Below, in pieces: positions 18,373 to 27,092 of a DNA stretch of 64,000 bases. The DNA comes from Synechococcus sp. CS-1331 (GTDB lineage Bacteria; Cyanobacteriota; Cyanobacteriia; PCC-6307; Cyanobiaceae). Location of the stretch: assembly GCA_025127975.1 (NCBI GenBank), contig JAHLYQ010000012.1, forward strand, positions 62,001 to 126,000, read 5' to 3'. The notes beneath the pieces were generated by a model. The model did no database searches. It was given only the letters and a program-made list of their open reading frames with translations, and was not told the origin of the DNA. How positions within the stretch are numbered: position 1 is the stretch's first letter; every line of letters starts with the position of its first letter. The translations under genes and the position numbers were made by a program.

Positions 18373-19065
18373 TCAAGACCATGCCTGACCAAGCCGCCCC
18401 CATACCTCCAGGTAGCGCTCCTGTCGCGGCGCCACTTGGAGCTGGGCGCCCAGTCCGGCCCGATGCAGCTGCTGCTCCACCTCCGCCACCGTGAAGGCCG
18501 CATGCAGGGAAACGCGGTAGTCGCGGCGCAACACCTCGGGCGCGCCCTCCGTTTGGGAAACAACCAGCGCCTCCACCGCCGCGGCACTGGAGGGACGGCG
18601 CAGGTCTTGGATGTACACGAAGGCCCCCGGAGCGCCGAGCTGGGCCACCGCCTGCCAGAGCACTGCCGGTTCGTGCAGGTGGTGCAAGAGGCTGTTGCTC
18701 ACCACCATTGAGAAAGCCCCCTCCCGCTCGCCCGGATCCATGAGGGGCAACAAGGCCTGCTCAAACAGCAATCGGCCGGCCAGATCTGGTTCGATCGCCG
18801 CCCGCTGGCGGGCCACGGCCAACATCTGCGGCGCCCCATCTAGCCCCAGCACCGCGGCATCGGGCCAGCGCCGGGCCAGGCGGAAAGTGATGTTGCCGGG
18901 GCCGCAGCCCAGGTCCACCAGCTGCGGGCCGGGATCGCCGCCACAGAGCTCCGCCAGCCGCTCGCACATGGCCTGGTCGGAGTCGTTGAAGTCGGCTGCG
19001 GCATAGGCCCGCACCTGCTCAAAGCCATCCATCAACTCGGGCTCAGGGGTTCGCTCCAACGCCAT
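18373..19065 (-). CDS. class I SAM-dependent methyltransferase
   Basis: A 230-residue Rossmann-fold methyltransferase. Motif I is VDLGCGPGNITF (about 50-61), motif II is VLGLDGAPQML, and the post-motif SMVVSNSLLHHLHEP resembles UbiE/COQ5-type enzymes. The substrate cannot be deduced. It lies tail to tail with the amino-acid binding protein and divergent from nrdJ. Confidence 0.82.
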   Translation of the reverse strand: MALERTPEPELMDGFEQVRAYAAADFNDSDQAMCERLAELCGGDPGPQLVDLGCGPGNITFRLARRWPDAAVLGLDGAPQMLAVARQRAAIEPDLAGRLLFEQALLPLMDPGEREGAFSMVVSNSLLHHLHEPAVLWQAVAQLGAPGAFVYIQDLRRPSSAAAVEALVVSQTEGAPEVLRRDYRVSLHAAFTVAEVEQQLHRAGLGAQLQVAPRQERYLEVWGRLGQAWS

Positions 19066-19186
19066 CTATTCAGCTCGCCACCAACAGGAGCCCAGTGTGG
19101 CCGGCCCTGGCAGGCCACCGCCGGTAGTGGCATCGGTCGCTTGCACACCCCATTGGTGGCGTTAAGGTTCGACTCATTGTTGGGCA

Positions 19187-21580
19187 GTGCCGCCAGTGAC
19201 CCTCTCCGCTACACCGCCTCCAGCCGCCAGTGAGGCAAGGGATAAAGCCGCGGCTGAGAAGGCTTTTGCCGGTGCTGCCGGCAGCCCGGCGGGAGAGGCC
19301 CACGACTTCCCGGCAGCCGCCCCGGCGGCCAATCCGGTTTTCTATCGCACCTACAGCCGCAAGACCGAGAGCGGTCGGGAAAGCTGGCACCAGGTGGCCG
19401 AGCGCAACCTGGAGGGCCTGCGCCGCTTGGGCGATCTCGATGGGGCTGAGGTTTCCCTGCTGCGCCGCATGCAGCAGCAGCAGAAAGCCCTGCCCTCGGG
19501 CCGCTGGCTGTGGATCGGCGGTACCGAGTGGATCGAGCAGCAGCAGAACTTCTCCGGGGCCTACAACTGCACCTCCACCAACCTGGTGGACTGGGAAGCC
19601 TTCGGGCTGATGATGGACCTGGCAATGATGGGCTGCGGCACCGGCGCCATCATTGAGCCCCATCTGATTAATAGGTTGCCGGCGGTGCGCAACCAGCTGA
19701 GCATCACCGGTGTCACCGACATCGGCGCCACGCCGGCGGGCCAGCGCCAGGAGCACACCAGCCACAGCATCAGCGGCAACAAAGTGGCGATCAAGGTGGG
19801 TGACACCCGCCGCGGCTGGGTGGATAGCTATCAGCTGCTGCTCAGCCTCTGCAGCGACGAGCGATTTGACGCCACCAGCCCGATCGAGATCAGTGTCGAT
19901 CTCTCCGACGTGCGGCCCGTGGGCGAAACCCTCAAGGGCTTCGGCGGCATGGCCAATCCGGTGAAGCTCAAAGACCTCTACGGCCGCGTGGCCCAGATTC
20001 TGGGCAGGGCCCAGGGCCGGCAACTCACCTCGGTGGAGTGCTGCCTGCTGATCGATGAGGCCGCCGTCACGATCGTGGCCGGCAACATCCGCCGCAGTGC
20101 TGGCATGCGCCAGTTCTGCGCCGAAGACAATTCCGCCGCTGGCGCCAAGGAAAACCTCTGGCAGCAGGATGGCGAGGGCAACTGGAGCATCGACCCCGAG
20201 CGCGATGCCCTGCGCATGGCTAACCACACCCGGGTCTTCCACAGCCGTCCCGATCGGGCCACGGTGCTGGAGGCCGTCAACAAGCAGTTCCAGAGCGGCG
20301 AGGGCGCCATCCAGTTCGCCCCTGAAGCGATCGCCCGCTCCAACGCAGACCTGCTCAGCACCCCGGAGCTGCGAACCGAATTCATAGATATCTACTGCGA
20401 CCAGGGCCGGGAGCAGGCCGGCCGCTGGCTCACCACCCACCACCCGGAGATCAGCGCCGCCGAGCTGGAGCACCGGCTCGGCCGCTATGGCCTCAATCCC
20501 TGCGGCGAAATCCTCGGCGCCGATTTTCACTGCAACCTGGCCGAAATCCACCTCAACCAGATCGATCCGGCCGACCTGACGGGCCAGGAGGAGGCCTTCA
20601 CCGCCGCCGGGCTGGCGGTGGCCTGCCTGCTCAACCACCGTTTTGAGGTGGAGCGCTACCGCCAAAGCCGCGCTTGGGATCCGATCGTGGGGGTGAGCTT
20701 CACGGGCCTATTTGACTTCTTTGTGCACGCCTTCGGCACGCCCTGGCTGAAATGGTGGGAAGCGGGCCGGCCCGACAGCGAAGCGGGCCTCTCCTACAAG
20801 GCCCAGGAGGCCGCGTACCTGGGCCGATGGAAACAGATTGTCGATACGGCGGTGTGGGACTACTGCGATCGCCACGGCCTGCGCCGCCCCAACCGCTGCA
20901 CCACCGTGCAGCCTGCAGGCACCAAGAGCCTGCTCACCGGCGCCTCCCCCGGCTGGCACCCCCCCAAGGCCCAGCGCTTCATCCGCCGCATCACCTTCCG
21001 CAAGAACGACCCGGTAGCCCTGGCCTGCATGGACTACGGCTACACGATCGTGCCTTCCCAGAGCGACAAGGACGAGCAGGGGCGCCTGCTGAGTGACCCA
21101 TTTGATCCCCGCTGCACCGAATGGCTGGTGGAGATCCCCACCGAGGTGAGCTGGGCCAACATCCCCGGCGCCGATGCGGTGGAGATCAACAACTTCTCCG
21201 CCCTGGCCCAGTTTGACTTCTACATGCAGGTGCAGAAGCACTACACCGCCCACAACACCTCAGCCACCGTCGAATTTCGCGAGCACGAGATCGAGCCCCT
21301 GGCTGATGCCATCCACCAGGCGATCGCCCAGGGCCAGGGCTACATCTCCGCAGCCCTGCTGGCCCGCTTCGATGCCAACGCCACCTTCCCAAGGCTCCCC
21401 TTCGAACCGATTGATCAGGCCACCTACCTGCGCATGAATGAGGAGGTATGCGCCCGGAGGCGGGTGGAATGCTTCTTCGAAGCCCTGCAGCGCTACGACC
21501 GTGGTGAGCTGGTGGAAGCGGGCCCTGCGGGCTGCGACTCCGACAAATGCTTGCTTCCGCTGGCTAAACCGGCCAACTAG
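19187..21580 (+). CDS. nrdJ: adenosylcobalamin-dependent (class II) ribonucleotide reductase
   Basis: A 797-residue monomeric class II enzyme that makes deoxyribonucleotides using a B12-derived thiyl radical, so it needs no oxygen. Features are NCTSTNLVDWEAF in the first redox strand, the catalytic finger-loop site NPCGEI, a PAGTKSLLTGASPGWHPP phosphate-binding loop and a C-terminal CDSDKC redox pair. GTG codons at 19187 and 19196 are both possible starts. A Pro/Ala-rich tail of about 45 residues precedes the core. It is followed by a strong hairpin and tRNA-Ser. Confidence 0.95.
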   Translation: MPPVTLSATPPPAASEARDKAAAEKAFAGAAGSPAGEAHDFPAAAPAANPVFYRTYSRKTESGRESWHQVAERNLEGLRRLGDLDGAEVSLLRRMQQQQKALPSGRWLWIGGTEWIEQQQNFSGAYNCTSTNLVDWEAFGLMMDLAMMGCGTGAIIEPHLINRLPAVRNQLSITGVTDIGATPAGQRQEHTSHSISGNKVAIKVGDTRRGWVDSYQLLLSLCSDERFDATSPIEISVDLSDVRPVGETLKGFGGMANPVKLKDLYGRVAQILGRAQGRQLTSVECCLLIDEAAVTIVAGNIRRSAGMRQFCAEDNSAAGAKENLWQQDGEGNWSIDPERDALRMANHTRVFHSRPDRATVLEAVNKQFQSGEGAIQFAPEAIARSNADLLSTPELRTEFIDIYCDQGREQAGRWLTTHHPEISAAELEHRLGRYGLNPCGEILGADFHCNLAEIHLNQIDPADLTGQEEAFTAAGLAVACLLNHRFEVERYRQSRAWDPIVGVSFTGLFDFFVHAFGTPWLKWWEAGRPDSEAGLSYKAQEAAYLGRWKQIVDTAVWDYCDRHGLRRPNRCTTVQPAGTKSLLTGASPGWHPPKAQRFIRRITFRKNDPVALACMDYGYTIVPSQSDKDEQGRLLSDPFDPRCTEWLVEIPTEVSWANIPGADAVEINNFSALAQFDFYMQVQKHYTAHNTSATVEFREHEIEPLADAIHQAIAQGQGYISAALLARFDANATFPRLPFEPIDQATYLRMNEEVCARRRVECFFEALQRYDRGELVEAGPAGCDSDKCLLPLAKPAN

Positions 21581-21581
21581 G

Positions 21582-21606
21582 CCAGCCCATGGGACCATGG
21601 GGCTGG
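21582..21606. terminator. hairpin after nrdJ
   Basis: CCAGCCCATGG pairs with CCATGGGGCTGG with one bulged base and a two-base loop, starting two bases after the nrdJ stop. There is no U-run, but position and stability suggest a terminator. Confidence 0.55.
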
Positions 21607-21631
21607 TTGCGGCACTGCCGGACCAATCCCT

Positions 21632-21716
21632 GGAGAGGTGGTCGAGTGGTCGATGGCTCCGGTCTTGAAAACCGGCGAGGTGAAAGCCTCCGTGGGTTCG
21701 AATCCCACCCTCTCCG
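21632..21716 (+). tRNA. trnS-UGA: tRNA-Ser (anticodon UGA)
   Basis: An 85-base tRNA. The acceptor stem is GGAGAGG with CCTCTCC and discriminator G. The anticodon stem CCGGT/ACCGG closes the loop CTTGAAA (anticodon TGA). A long variable arm (GGCGAGGTGAAAGCCTCC) is typical of serine. The T arm is GTGGG-TTCGAAT-CCCAC. CCA is not encoded. Confidence 0.97.
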
Positions 21717-21801
21717 TTGCTTCCTTTGCCGTTCAGGAGGCATGTAAGGGAGAGTGCCCACGGTCCGTCATGCTGCCTGGAGGAAGTCTCGCTCCATTTC
21801 C

Positions 21802-22239
21802 ATGGTTGCCCGTTTGCGTCTGTTAACCCTGCCTGCCCTGTTGGTATCGCTGCTGACCCTGGTCTGGGCCCCGGCCGCATGGGCGGAACAGCCCTCCTCT
21901 CCATCCAGCCGTTGCAACAACGCCACCCTGAAGGGCACTTACCTCTACAGCTCGGTCGGCATGCTTGATGGCAAGCCCTACGCCGAAGCCGGCCGTGAGG
22001 TGTACGACGGCAAAGGTGGCGTCGAACTCACCTACCGCGGCACCGGGGGCGCCACCGGCTCGATGCGCACTACCTACAACGTGAGCCCCGACTGCATCGG
22101 GAGGGCTGTCTATCCCTACGGTCAGACCCTGGTGAGCTTCATCAGCCCCGATGGCAGCCGCTTCGCCTACACGATCACCCGCGGCCCTGGAGATCGGCCC
22201 ACGGTGCTCTCAGGCTGGGAGATCCGCGTCGATCCCTAA
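21802..22239 (+). CDS. secreted protein, KGxYLY/YDGKGG family
   Basis: A 145-residue protein with a signal peptide ending AWAEQ (about residue 30). The mature part shows CNNATLKGTYLYSSVGM, AEAGREVYDGKGG, two cysteines and a C-terminal WEIRVDP. I do not know its function. A homologue at 52618-53064 is broken by a stop codon, and 49 bases of this gene are duplicated at 23731-23779. The start is ATG 21802, which places the hydrophobic segment at the N-terminus. Confidence 0.72.
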   Translation: MVARLRLLTLPALLVSLLTLVWAPAAWAEQPSSPSSRCNNATLKGTYLYSSVGMLDGKPYAEAGREVYDGKGGVELTYRGTGGATGSMRTTYNVSPDCIGRAVYPYGQTLVSFISPDGSRFAYTITRGPGDRPTVLSGWEIRVDP

Positions 22240-22423
22240 GACTCCGTCAATTCGCCAGCCCTAGCGGTAATGACTGCACAGTCGGGCTTTTCATTTAATC
22301 CCTTGCGGGGCCGCTGCTACACCCCGTAGCGAAAAACACGGCGAACTGGGGCATGGCGGTCAGGGCTGACGCCGTGATGCTGGCTGGTGGGTGCGCGTTG
22401 CGCAGGTTGGGCGTGAGCTGCTG

Positions 22424-22449
22424 TGTCATCCCTGAACTTGGGGATGACA
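22424..22449. promoter_or_regulatory. perfect 9-bp hairpin in the leader of the next gene
   Basis: TGTCATCCC and GGGATGACA pair around an 8-base loop, 43 bases before ATG 22493. It could be a leader structure or a terminator of upstream transcription; there is no T-run. Confidence 0.4.
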
Positions 22450-22492
22450 TCGGATTCATCCTGCAGCAACCTTGAAACACGCCTCCCAAGCC

Positions 22493-22927
22493 ATGTCCCG
22501 TAATCCGACCAACGATTTCGTCCAATTCATTACCGGGGGCTCCCTCTTCGGCGGCGGCATCTTTTTACTTGCCAATCAGGTGATGGCCAGCTCGGCCTTC
22601 ATTTACCGCGGTGGCGGCTGGGGGCGTTACGGCGGTGGTGGCTCGATGGTCCCCTTCGGCACCCCTGGCATGGGACTGCTGATGATCCCCCTAGGCATTG
22701 GCGTCTGCCTTCTTTTCACTGGCGCCTATAAGCGCTGGGCCAACCTCCTTGTTTGGGGATCTGTGGCCGCATTAGGAGTCGGGGTGCTCAACAGCATTCG
22801 CCTCACCTTCATGCCCACCACCCTCTGGGCCTTGGCCACCTACATCGTGATGATTGCGGCGGGTGGCGGACTGATGTTCCGCAGCCTCGGTGATTACGAC
22901 GACAAGCCTGGCAAGGGGGCTGACTAA
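22493..22927 (+). CDS. hypothetical polytopic membrane protein
   Basis: A 144-residue protein with four hydrophobic segments (about 12-30, 58-78, 83-101, 106-126). A glycine-rich loop (RGGGWGRYGGGGS) lies between the first two, and an acidic-basic tail (YDDKPGKGAD) ends it. No domain is recognised. The Gly-rich loop could be flexible and exposed to the periplasm or lumen. ATG 22493 is preferred over TTG 22472 because the latter adds only seven non-hydrophobic residues. Confidence 0.65.
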   Translation: MSRNPTNDFVQFITGGSLFGGGIFLLANQVMASSAFIYRGGGWGRYGGGGSMVPFGTPGMGLLMIPLGIGVCLLFTGAYKRWANLLVWGSVAALGVGVLNSIRLTFMPTTLWALATYIVMIAAGGGLMFRSLGDYDDKPGKGAD

Positions 22928-23115
22928 TGGGCCTAAAGCCAGCTCCGAGCGAACTTTCCGCAACCTCTCACGCCACTATCTGCAGCCGTTCCCTTGCGCC
23001 CTAAGCGTTGGTCACCAACCGGGCCACCGGCGGATGCGAGCAGGTTTCGACTGGGATAATGGCTGGCACTGCTGGCTAGCCATGGGCCGACTCCTGAGCA
23101 CCATTGCTGCTGCCG

Positions 23116-23319
23116 ATGTCCAGCCGTGAAGGCAGCCACGGCTCAGCCCTCAGCCTGCTGCTCCTGCTGGGCCTGGCGATCGGTTTGCACGTCTACGCCG
23201 TACGTGTGAAGGACGTCCAGCCCTCCCGCTATCAACCGGGGCCCAGCTTGAGTCCCGATGGTTCCGCCCGCGTTGCTGGCTCGCAGTCGAATCGCATTAA
23301 GGAAATGCTTGCTAAATAA
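23116..23319 (+). CDS. small single-pass membrane protein
   Basis: A 67-residue protein. One hydrophobic helix (ALSLLLLLGLAIGLHVYAV, about 10-28) is followed by a polar tail rich in Ser, Pro and Arg (QPSRYQPGPSLSPDGSAR). It is unrecognised; the helix-plus-tail layout fits a small membrane-anchored peptide. ATG 23116 is chosen over an upstream TTG. Confidence 0.55.
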   Translation: MSSREGSHGSALSLLLLLGLAIGLHVYAVRVKDVQPSRYQPGPSLSPDGSARVAGSQSNRIKEMLAK

Positions 23320-23630
23320 ATTGCATGGTTGATCGCCCGTTAGTTTACAATGACCGAAATACAGCTCCACCAGTGGTAGTGCTGCAGCACAAGCCTGGCT
23401 GCAGTCAGACTGCGCCAACTGAAAACCTAAGTTAGTATTTCACAAGAGACCATGACGTTTCTGGAAAGCGCACATAGGCAATAATCGAGGTCTTTCAATC
23501 AGGGCCAATCCTATCCCTCAGGCAGCCGCAACTCTGATTGCAAAAAACTAGGCGATCTGCTGGTCAAGTCACTCGAAAATCACTGGCAGGTTGGCCGACC
23601 ACTTCGCTGCCGCCGATGCTGCTGCGGTCA
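23320..23630. other. intergenic stretch without a recognisable gene
   Basis: AT-richer than its surroundings. No frame longer than a few dozen codons resembles a known family. It marks the border between the compact core block and the accessory island. Confidence 0.5.
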
Positions 23631-23732
23631 CTAGGTACCCGACTCGCCCTCTTTCAGCACCACCGTGACCCGATGGCCTGGGAGCAGCTCTTTGCCGGCT
23701 TCCAGGGCCTGGGCCTTATCAGCAGCAAACAC
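23631..23732 (-). pseudogene. 33-codon orphan fragment of an unknown protein
   Basis: Read from GTG 23732 the frame gives VFAADKAQALEAGKELL, then a strand-like PGHRVTVVLKEGESGT end and TAG. It looks like the C-terminus of a real small protein. Its 5' end runs straight into the 49-base duplicated fragment, so the rest is missing. The family is not recognised. Confidence 0.35.
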
Positions 23733-23779
23733 CCTGGTGAGCTTCATTAGCCCCGACGGCAGCCGCTTCGCCTACACGA
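23731..23779 (+). repeat. 49-bp duplicate of part of the secreted-protein gene
   Basis: Matches 22126-22174 at 47 of 49 positions (two transitions, both at third codon positions). The copy encodes the TLVSFISPDGSRFAYT segment. It is joined to a foreign fragment on the left and contains the stop codon of the hipA remnant on the right. Confidence 0.85.
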
Positions 23780-25058
23780 GCTGAGTTGCTGAAGCTTCTA
23801 GAGCCGACAACACCGGATCGGCGACGCCAGCAGGAAAAGCAGGCGGCAATTGTGAGCGCACAACGCCTGCCACTGCTGGAGTCTGGGCGATCAACTCGTC
23901 CAGGAGCGCTCGTGCATCACCGAGCCCAAGCCGTTTGGCGGTGAGCAGCATGCGCCGGGCTGTGATCTCCAGAGGCTTGGTGTAGCGGCCTTTTTCACCG
24001 TGCCAGGCCATGGCCATCCGGAGCTTCTGTTGTGGCCATTGGCCACTTCAGCGACCGATCACCGGCCACGCCGAGAGCACATCATAGAGCGGCGTGAGCT
24101 GAAAGCGCTCGCCGGGGTTTAGGAAGAGGCTGAAGTTCTTGGCGTGGCCATCAATGGCGCGCAGCATCCAGAACAGCACCTGTGCCTTGAAGAAGGTTGC
24201 CAGGTCGCTGGGTTCTGACGATTGAGCCAACAGCTCGGCGATGGCCACCATTCCTGGCCCGCCATTATTTTCGTACTTCTTGGTGGCCGGTGTAGCGGTT
24301 GCCTGACAGCAGTCTTCCGTGGGCAGCCGCAACCAATGGCTGCCGCTGGCATCAAGTTTGCGATCGAAACGCTCAACGATCAGGCAGCGTTGCCCGTCAA
24401 AACTGGCGATCTCGCTCGGCGCCACCGGTAAACCAAAGGCATGCAGGATCCTGCCGCACAGCCACTCGTTCTCCACTGAAGTGCTGAAGTCGATCTGCCC
24501 CTCGCCGATGATCCGCATCGGCAGCTTGAACAGGTGGGTGGTGGGCGTGCTATCCAGCGGCAGACACCACTGGCCGTTGTGCCATAGGAAGGCTGTCTTT
24601 TCTTGTGCACCTGCCACCGAAAGCCTCAGCTCATCGGCGTCAGCGCCCAGGGATCCTGGCACTGGTGCAGCCGTGACGGTGCGCAGGCGCTGGCCGATCT
24701 CCTGGTCGCTCAGCGGTCTGGCCTTGATGCGATCGATGCCACTGGGTTCCTGCTCCGGCGGCAGCAGCTGCACGGCTCCGGCGCAGTCGCGGCCAATGGC
24801 GGCAAGCAGATCGAAGGCACTGGTGCTGGCTGCGGGCAGGAGGTTGTCGAACCAGCTCTCCACTGCGCTGCCTCGCAGCGTTGTGGCCCCGATGCCAGCG
24901 GGCAGCGACAGCGACAACGGGCGGAACTGGCTGGAGCGGAGCCAGGCCTCGTCGTAGCTGAACTCCTGGGGGCAACGGGCCGGCAGCGACCAGGTGCCCA
25001 CCCGCATGCCGTTCATCCACACCGCCAGGGAGCGCGCATGCGTGGGCCTTCCCCTCAA
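23772..25058 (-). pseudogene. hipA: HipA-family toxin kinase interrupted by an in-frame TGA
   Basis: A type II toxin kinase related to HipA, which phosphorylates GltX to induce dormancy. Reading from TTG 25058 (or GTG 25061) gives SLAVWMNGMRVG, then LSVAGAQEKTAF, HLFKLP, an ERFDRK strand, the catalytic IDGHAKNFS and the metal-binding PLYDVLSAWPV. A TGA at 24048-24050 then interrupts the frame. The same frame continues as QQKLRMAMAWHGEKGRY and KPLEITARRMLLTAKRLG, the normal HipA C-terminus, to 23772. Removing one stop would restore about 428 residues. The last codons fall inside the duplicated 49-bp fragment. The catalytic core precedes the stop, so a shortened active product is conceivable. 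Confidence 0.85.
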
Positions 25059-25309
25059 CACTCGGTTGGCTCGCTGGAGATCTGTCGCGCCCGCACCACC
25101 AGCTCGAGGTCGAGGGCCGCCAGGATCAAGAGCAGCCGCCCCAGAGTGAGGCGCCCGGGCTGCAACTCGAGCTGGGACAGCCTGGCCTGGCTCGTGCCAC
25201 CGGCTTTGAGGGCTAAATCCTGCTGGCTCAGGCCCTGCTGCTGCCGCACACCCCTGAGCAACGTCCCTAGCTGGGTGGCAGCGCGGATCACCTGCTCGCT
25301 TGCGGCCAT
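25055..25309 (-). CDS. hipB: HipB-type antitoxin, XRE-family regulator
   Basis: An 84-residue Cro/CI-type helix-turn-helix protein: LGTLLRGVRQQQGLSQQDLALKAGGTSQ then ARLSQLELQPGRLTLGRLL. HipB binds its own promoter and neutralises HipA. The stop overlaps the hipA TTG start (TTGA). Inverted and direct repeats just upstream look like its operator. The antitoxin frame is intact although the toxin is interrupted. Confidence 0.85.
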   Translation of the reverse strand: MAASEQVIRAATQLGTLLRGVRQQQGLSQQDLALKAGGTSQARLSQLELQPGRLTLGRLLLILAALDLELVVRARQISSEPTEC

Positions 25310-25322
25310 GCCTCACTCAGAA

Positions 25323-25373
25323 TCTCAATAAACGCACAATAAAAGGATTACCAATAAAAGATATTTATTGAGA
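25323..25373. promoter_or_regulatory. hipBA operator candidate
   Basis: TCTCAATAAA (25323-25332) is inverted as TTTATTGAGA (25364-25373). Two direct CAATAAAA repeats lie between. The block is AT-rich against GC-rich surroundings and sits 14 bases upstream of hipB, where HipB-type proteins bind and repress. Confidence 0.6.
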
Positions 25374-26100
25374 ATCCGGCTAGCCAGGGGATGGGCAATG
25401 GCTTGTCTTGCCAGGGACCCGCCCTGAAGGTGGAAGTGGAAGCGCGCCTCCACTCTTTCGGACGAAAAACAGCTGGGTTCGAGGCTGCGGCGCTGACGAT
25501 GCATTCAGCAACGTTCATACCTGGTTGCTGACCACGGGCGCGAAGCCGCCCGCCACCTATGACCTCTCACGTTTACTCTTGCCCCTGCGCGCCTCCTACA
25601 CCTTTGCGGTCCAATCGGGCTGCAGCAGACCATTCAAAAGGCGCCCCGTGGGGGGCGCCTTAGCACCGGTTGCGACGAGTACCTCCTCACACAAGGTCTG
25701 CCGGTCGGGTGTCTGTGGGTGCACTGATCACCTGTCTGGGGCCTGGCAGGAAAGGAATAGGGATCACGTTTGGGAGAAGAGATGCTCGAGGCTTGACCTT
25801 CTCGGTTGTGATCTCGGCTCGGGTTATGCAGCCCAAGATTTAAGAATGCTGGAATCAGAACTGGCGTATTGCTCTCTGCGGTTACGGGCTGACGTTCACG
25901 CAGCGCCAGCGAGTTCACAGGACTTGGATTGTCCAATCGCACCTCCTCTGTGTGCACCGGCTCGGGTGATCCCTGGCCGGTCTCTTTTGGAGGGTGAGGG
26001 TCGGGTTGGCTACCGGGCCTCCCCTCAACTTCAAAATAGGCCACTTTTCAGGCGGCGGTGGCTTTCGGCAGTACCTATTCCCGTACACCCGGGACCCAAG
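25374..26100. other. 730-bp stretch without a supported gene
   Basis: Long open frames exist on both strands but look like random translation: no domain, low hydrophobic order and poor starts. The only structure I see is the hairpin at 25638-25661. It is probably residual DNA between decayed genes. Confidence 0.45.
25638..25661. terminator. perfect 10-bp hairpin, terminator-like on the minus strand
   Basis: AAGGCGCCCC and GGGGCGCCTT pair around GTGG. On the minus strand the stem is followed by TTTTGAA, so it could terminate leftward transcription. No complete gene lies upstream of it on that strand. Confidence 0.5.
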
Positions 26101-26170
26101 TCAGCGCAGGGATTCACAGGCTTCTCCATCGCCATTGCCATCGATGTAGCTGCGCCCCTGGCGCAGCAGC
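26101..26170 (-). pseudogene. antisense remnant of an Excalibur (calcium-binding) domain
   Basis: The minus strand reads QGRSYIDGNGDGEACESLR then stop. This is the DxDxDGxxCE C-terminus found in secreted thermonuclease-like proteins. Only about 22 codons are recognisable. It overlaps the 5' side of the repeat-protein remnant on the other strand, marking a junction between two broken genes. Confidence 0.5.
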
Positions 26171-26427
26171 CGGTGCAACCGCTGCCCAAAGTGGCCAGCT
26201 GCCCCCTGCGGTACTACAGCTCCGGTGGCTACTGCGTGCCGAGCTCTGGTGGCAACAGCCGTGGCGCGATTGAGAAAAGAGAAGCAGGCTGCCCGCTGGG
26301 CTTTTACTCCTCCGGTGGCTACTGCGTTAGCAGTCCCAGTAACGAGCGGGAGGCGATTCAAAAAACCGGCAAGGGGTGCCCGCTGGGGTGGTATTCATCC
26401 GGCGCCTACTGCGTCAAGGGTCGATGA
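26101..26427 (+). pseudogene. CPLGxYSSGGYCV repeat protein lacking its normal 5' end
   Basis: Three copies of a 13-residue repeat (CPLRYYSSGGYCV, CPLGFYSSGGYCV, CPLGWYSSGAYCV) are separated by short polar linkers. Each has two cysteines, suggesting a small secreted disulfide-rich protein. There is no ATG or signal peptide in frame; the frame runs on upstream through unrelated sequence. The only nearby start is GTG at about 26179, which would leave the protein unsecreted. A second, more decayed copy lies at 29118-29234. Confidence 0.6.
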
Positions 26428-26591
26428 AGCAAAAACTGGAAACCTTCCGCCTGAAGCAGCTCGGCCACCTCCTAATGCACAACCCGGTGGCCTTCCCCAG
26501 CCGACTACATCCCCACCGATCTATCAAGCCAGCGACTGATTTTAGAGGGGCTGAATGTGCTCCTTGCACCACGACTTATCCCTTCGCAACA

Positions 26592-27092
26592 CTAGATAAG
26601 GGACATGCTCTGTAGATCCTTGAGCAACACGAACAGGTGCAGCGGATCACTCGGCGAGGGCCGAAAGCCGAAGTGCTCGTAGAAACCTCGTGCCCGTTCA
26701 TTCTTGGCATGGACAGCCAGCGCGCGGATGCCGGCGATTTCTGCAGCCGCCAGCGTGCGGCCGATGGCATCTTTCAGTAGGGCGGCGCCGAGGCCTTGCG
26801 CTTGGTGATCCACCGCCACGGCCAGTCGGGCCAGCACCATCAGCGGAATCGGATGGCGCGCCAATCCCTTGCCGATGCGCTCGGGCGCCTGCTCCGGGCT
26901 CACCTCGCCCACCACCAAGGTGTGGAAACCCACTACCCCATCAGCCGCCAACACCACGTAGGTGCGGCTAGCTCGGGCCCGTTGGTTCACCAGGGCAAAA
27001 CGTATCAAGAAGCGGTTCAGGGCTTCGTCGCCACAATCAAAGCTATCCAGGGAATGGCTGGCCTGAAGTGGTTCGATCCGATACCGGCTCAC
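26592..27092 (-). CDS. tacT: GNAT acetyltransferase toxin (TacT-like)
   Basis: A 166-residue GNAT protein of the TacT class, which acetylates the amino group of charged tRNAs and blocks translation. Landmarks are YRIEPLQASHSLDSFDCGDEALNRFL, VLARLAVAVDHQAQGLGAALLKDA (the acetyl-CoA loop Q-x-x-G-x-G/A) and YEHFGFRPSP with the conserved tyrosine. GTG 27092 overlaps the antitoxin stop (GTGA). The open frame continues upstream but without homology. The toxin appears intact. Confidence 0.87.
   Translation of the reverse strand: MSRYRIEPLQASHSLDSFDCGDEALNRFLIRFALVNQRARASRTYVVLAADGVVGFHTLVVGEVSPEQAPERIGKGLARHPIPLMVLARLAVAVDHQAQGLGAALLKDAIGRTLAAAEIAGIRALAVHAKNERARGFYEHFGFRPSPSDPLHLFVLLKDLQSMSLI

Noticed and set aside
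19070..20665. 531-codon minus-strand frame opposite nrdJ
   Set aside because: Shadow of a strongly conserved ribonucleotide reductase; no start context and no recognisable domain.
21581..21717. Site-specific integration at tRNA-Ser
   Set aside because: The tRNA is a common integration target, but I found no integrase and no repeat of its 3' end downstream in the window.
24048..24050. TGA in hipA as a selenocysteine codon
   Set aside because: HipA has no selenoprotein family members, the residue is not a redox site, and I see no SECIS-like hairpin or selenocysteine machinery nearby.
25634..26044. 136-codon minus-strand frame in the gene-poor stretch after hipB
   Set aside because: Composition is Pro/Arg/Ser-rich without order. 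It ends at a hairpin and shows no family features.
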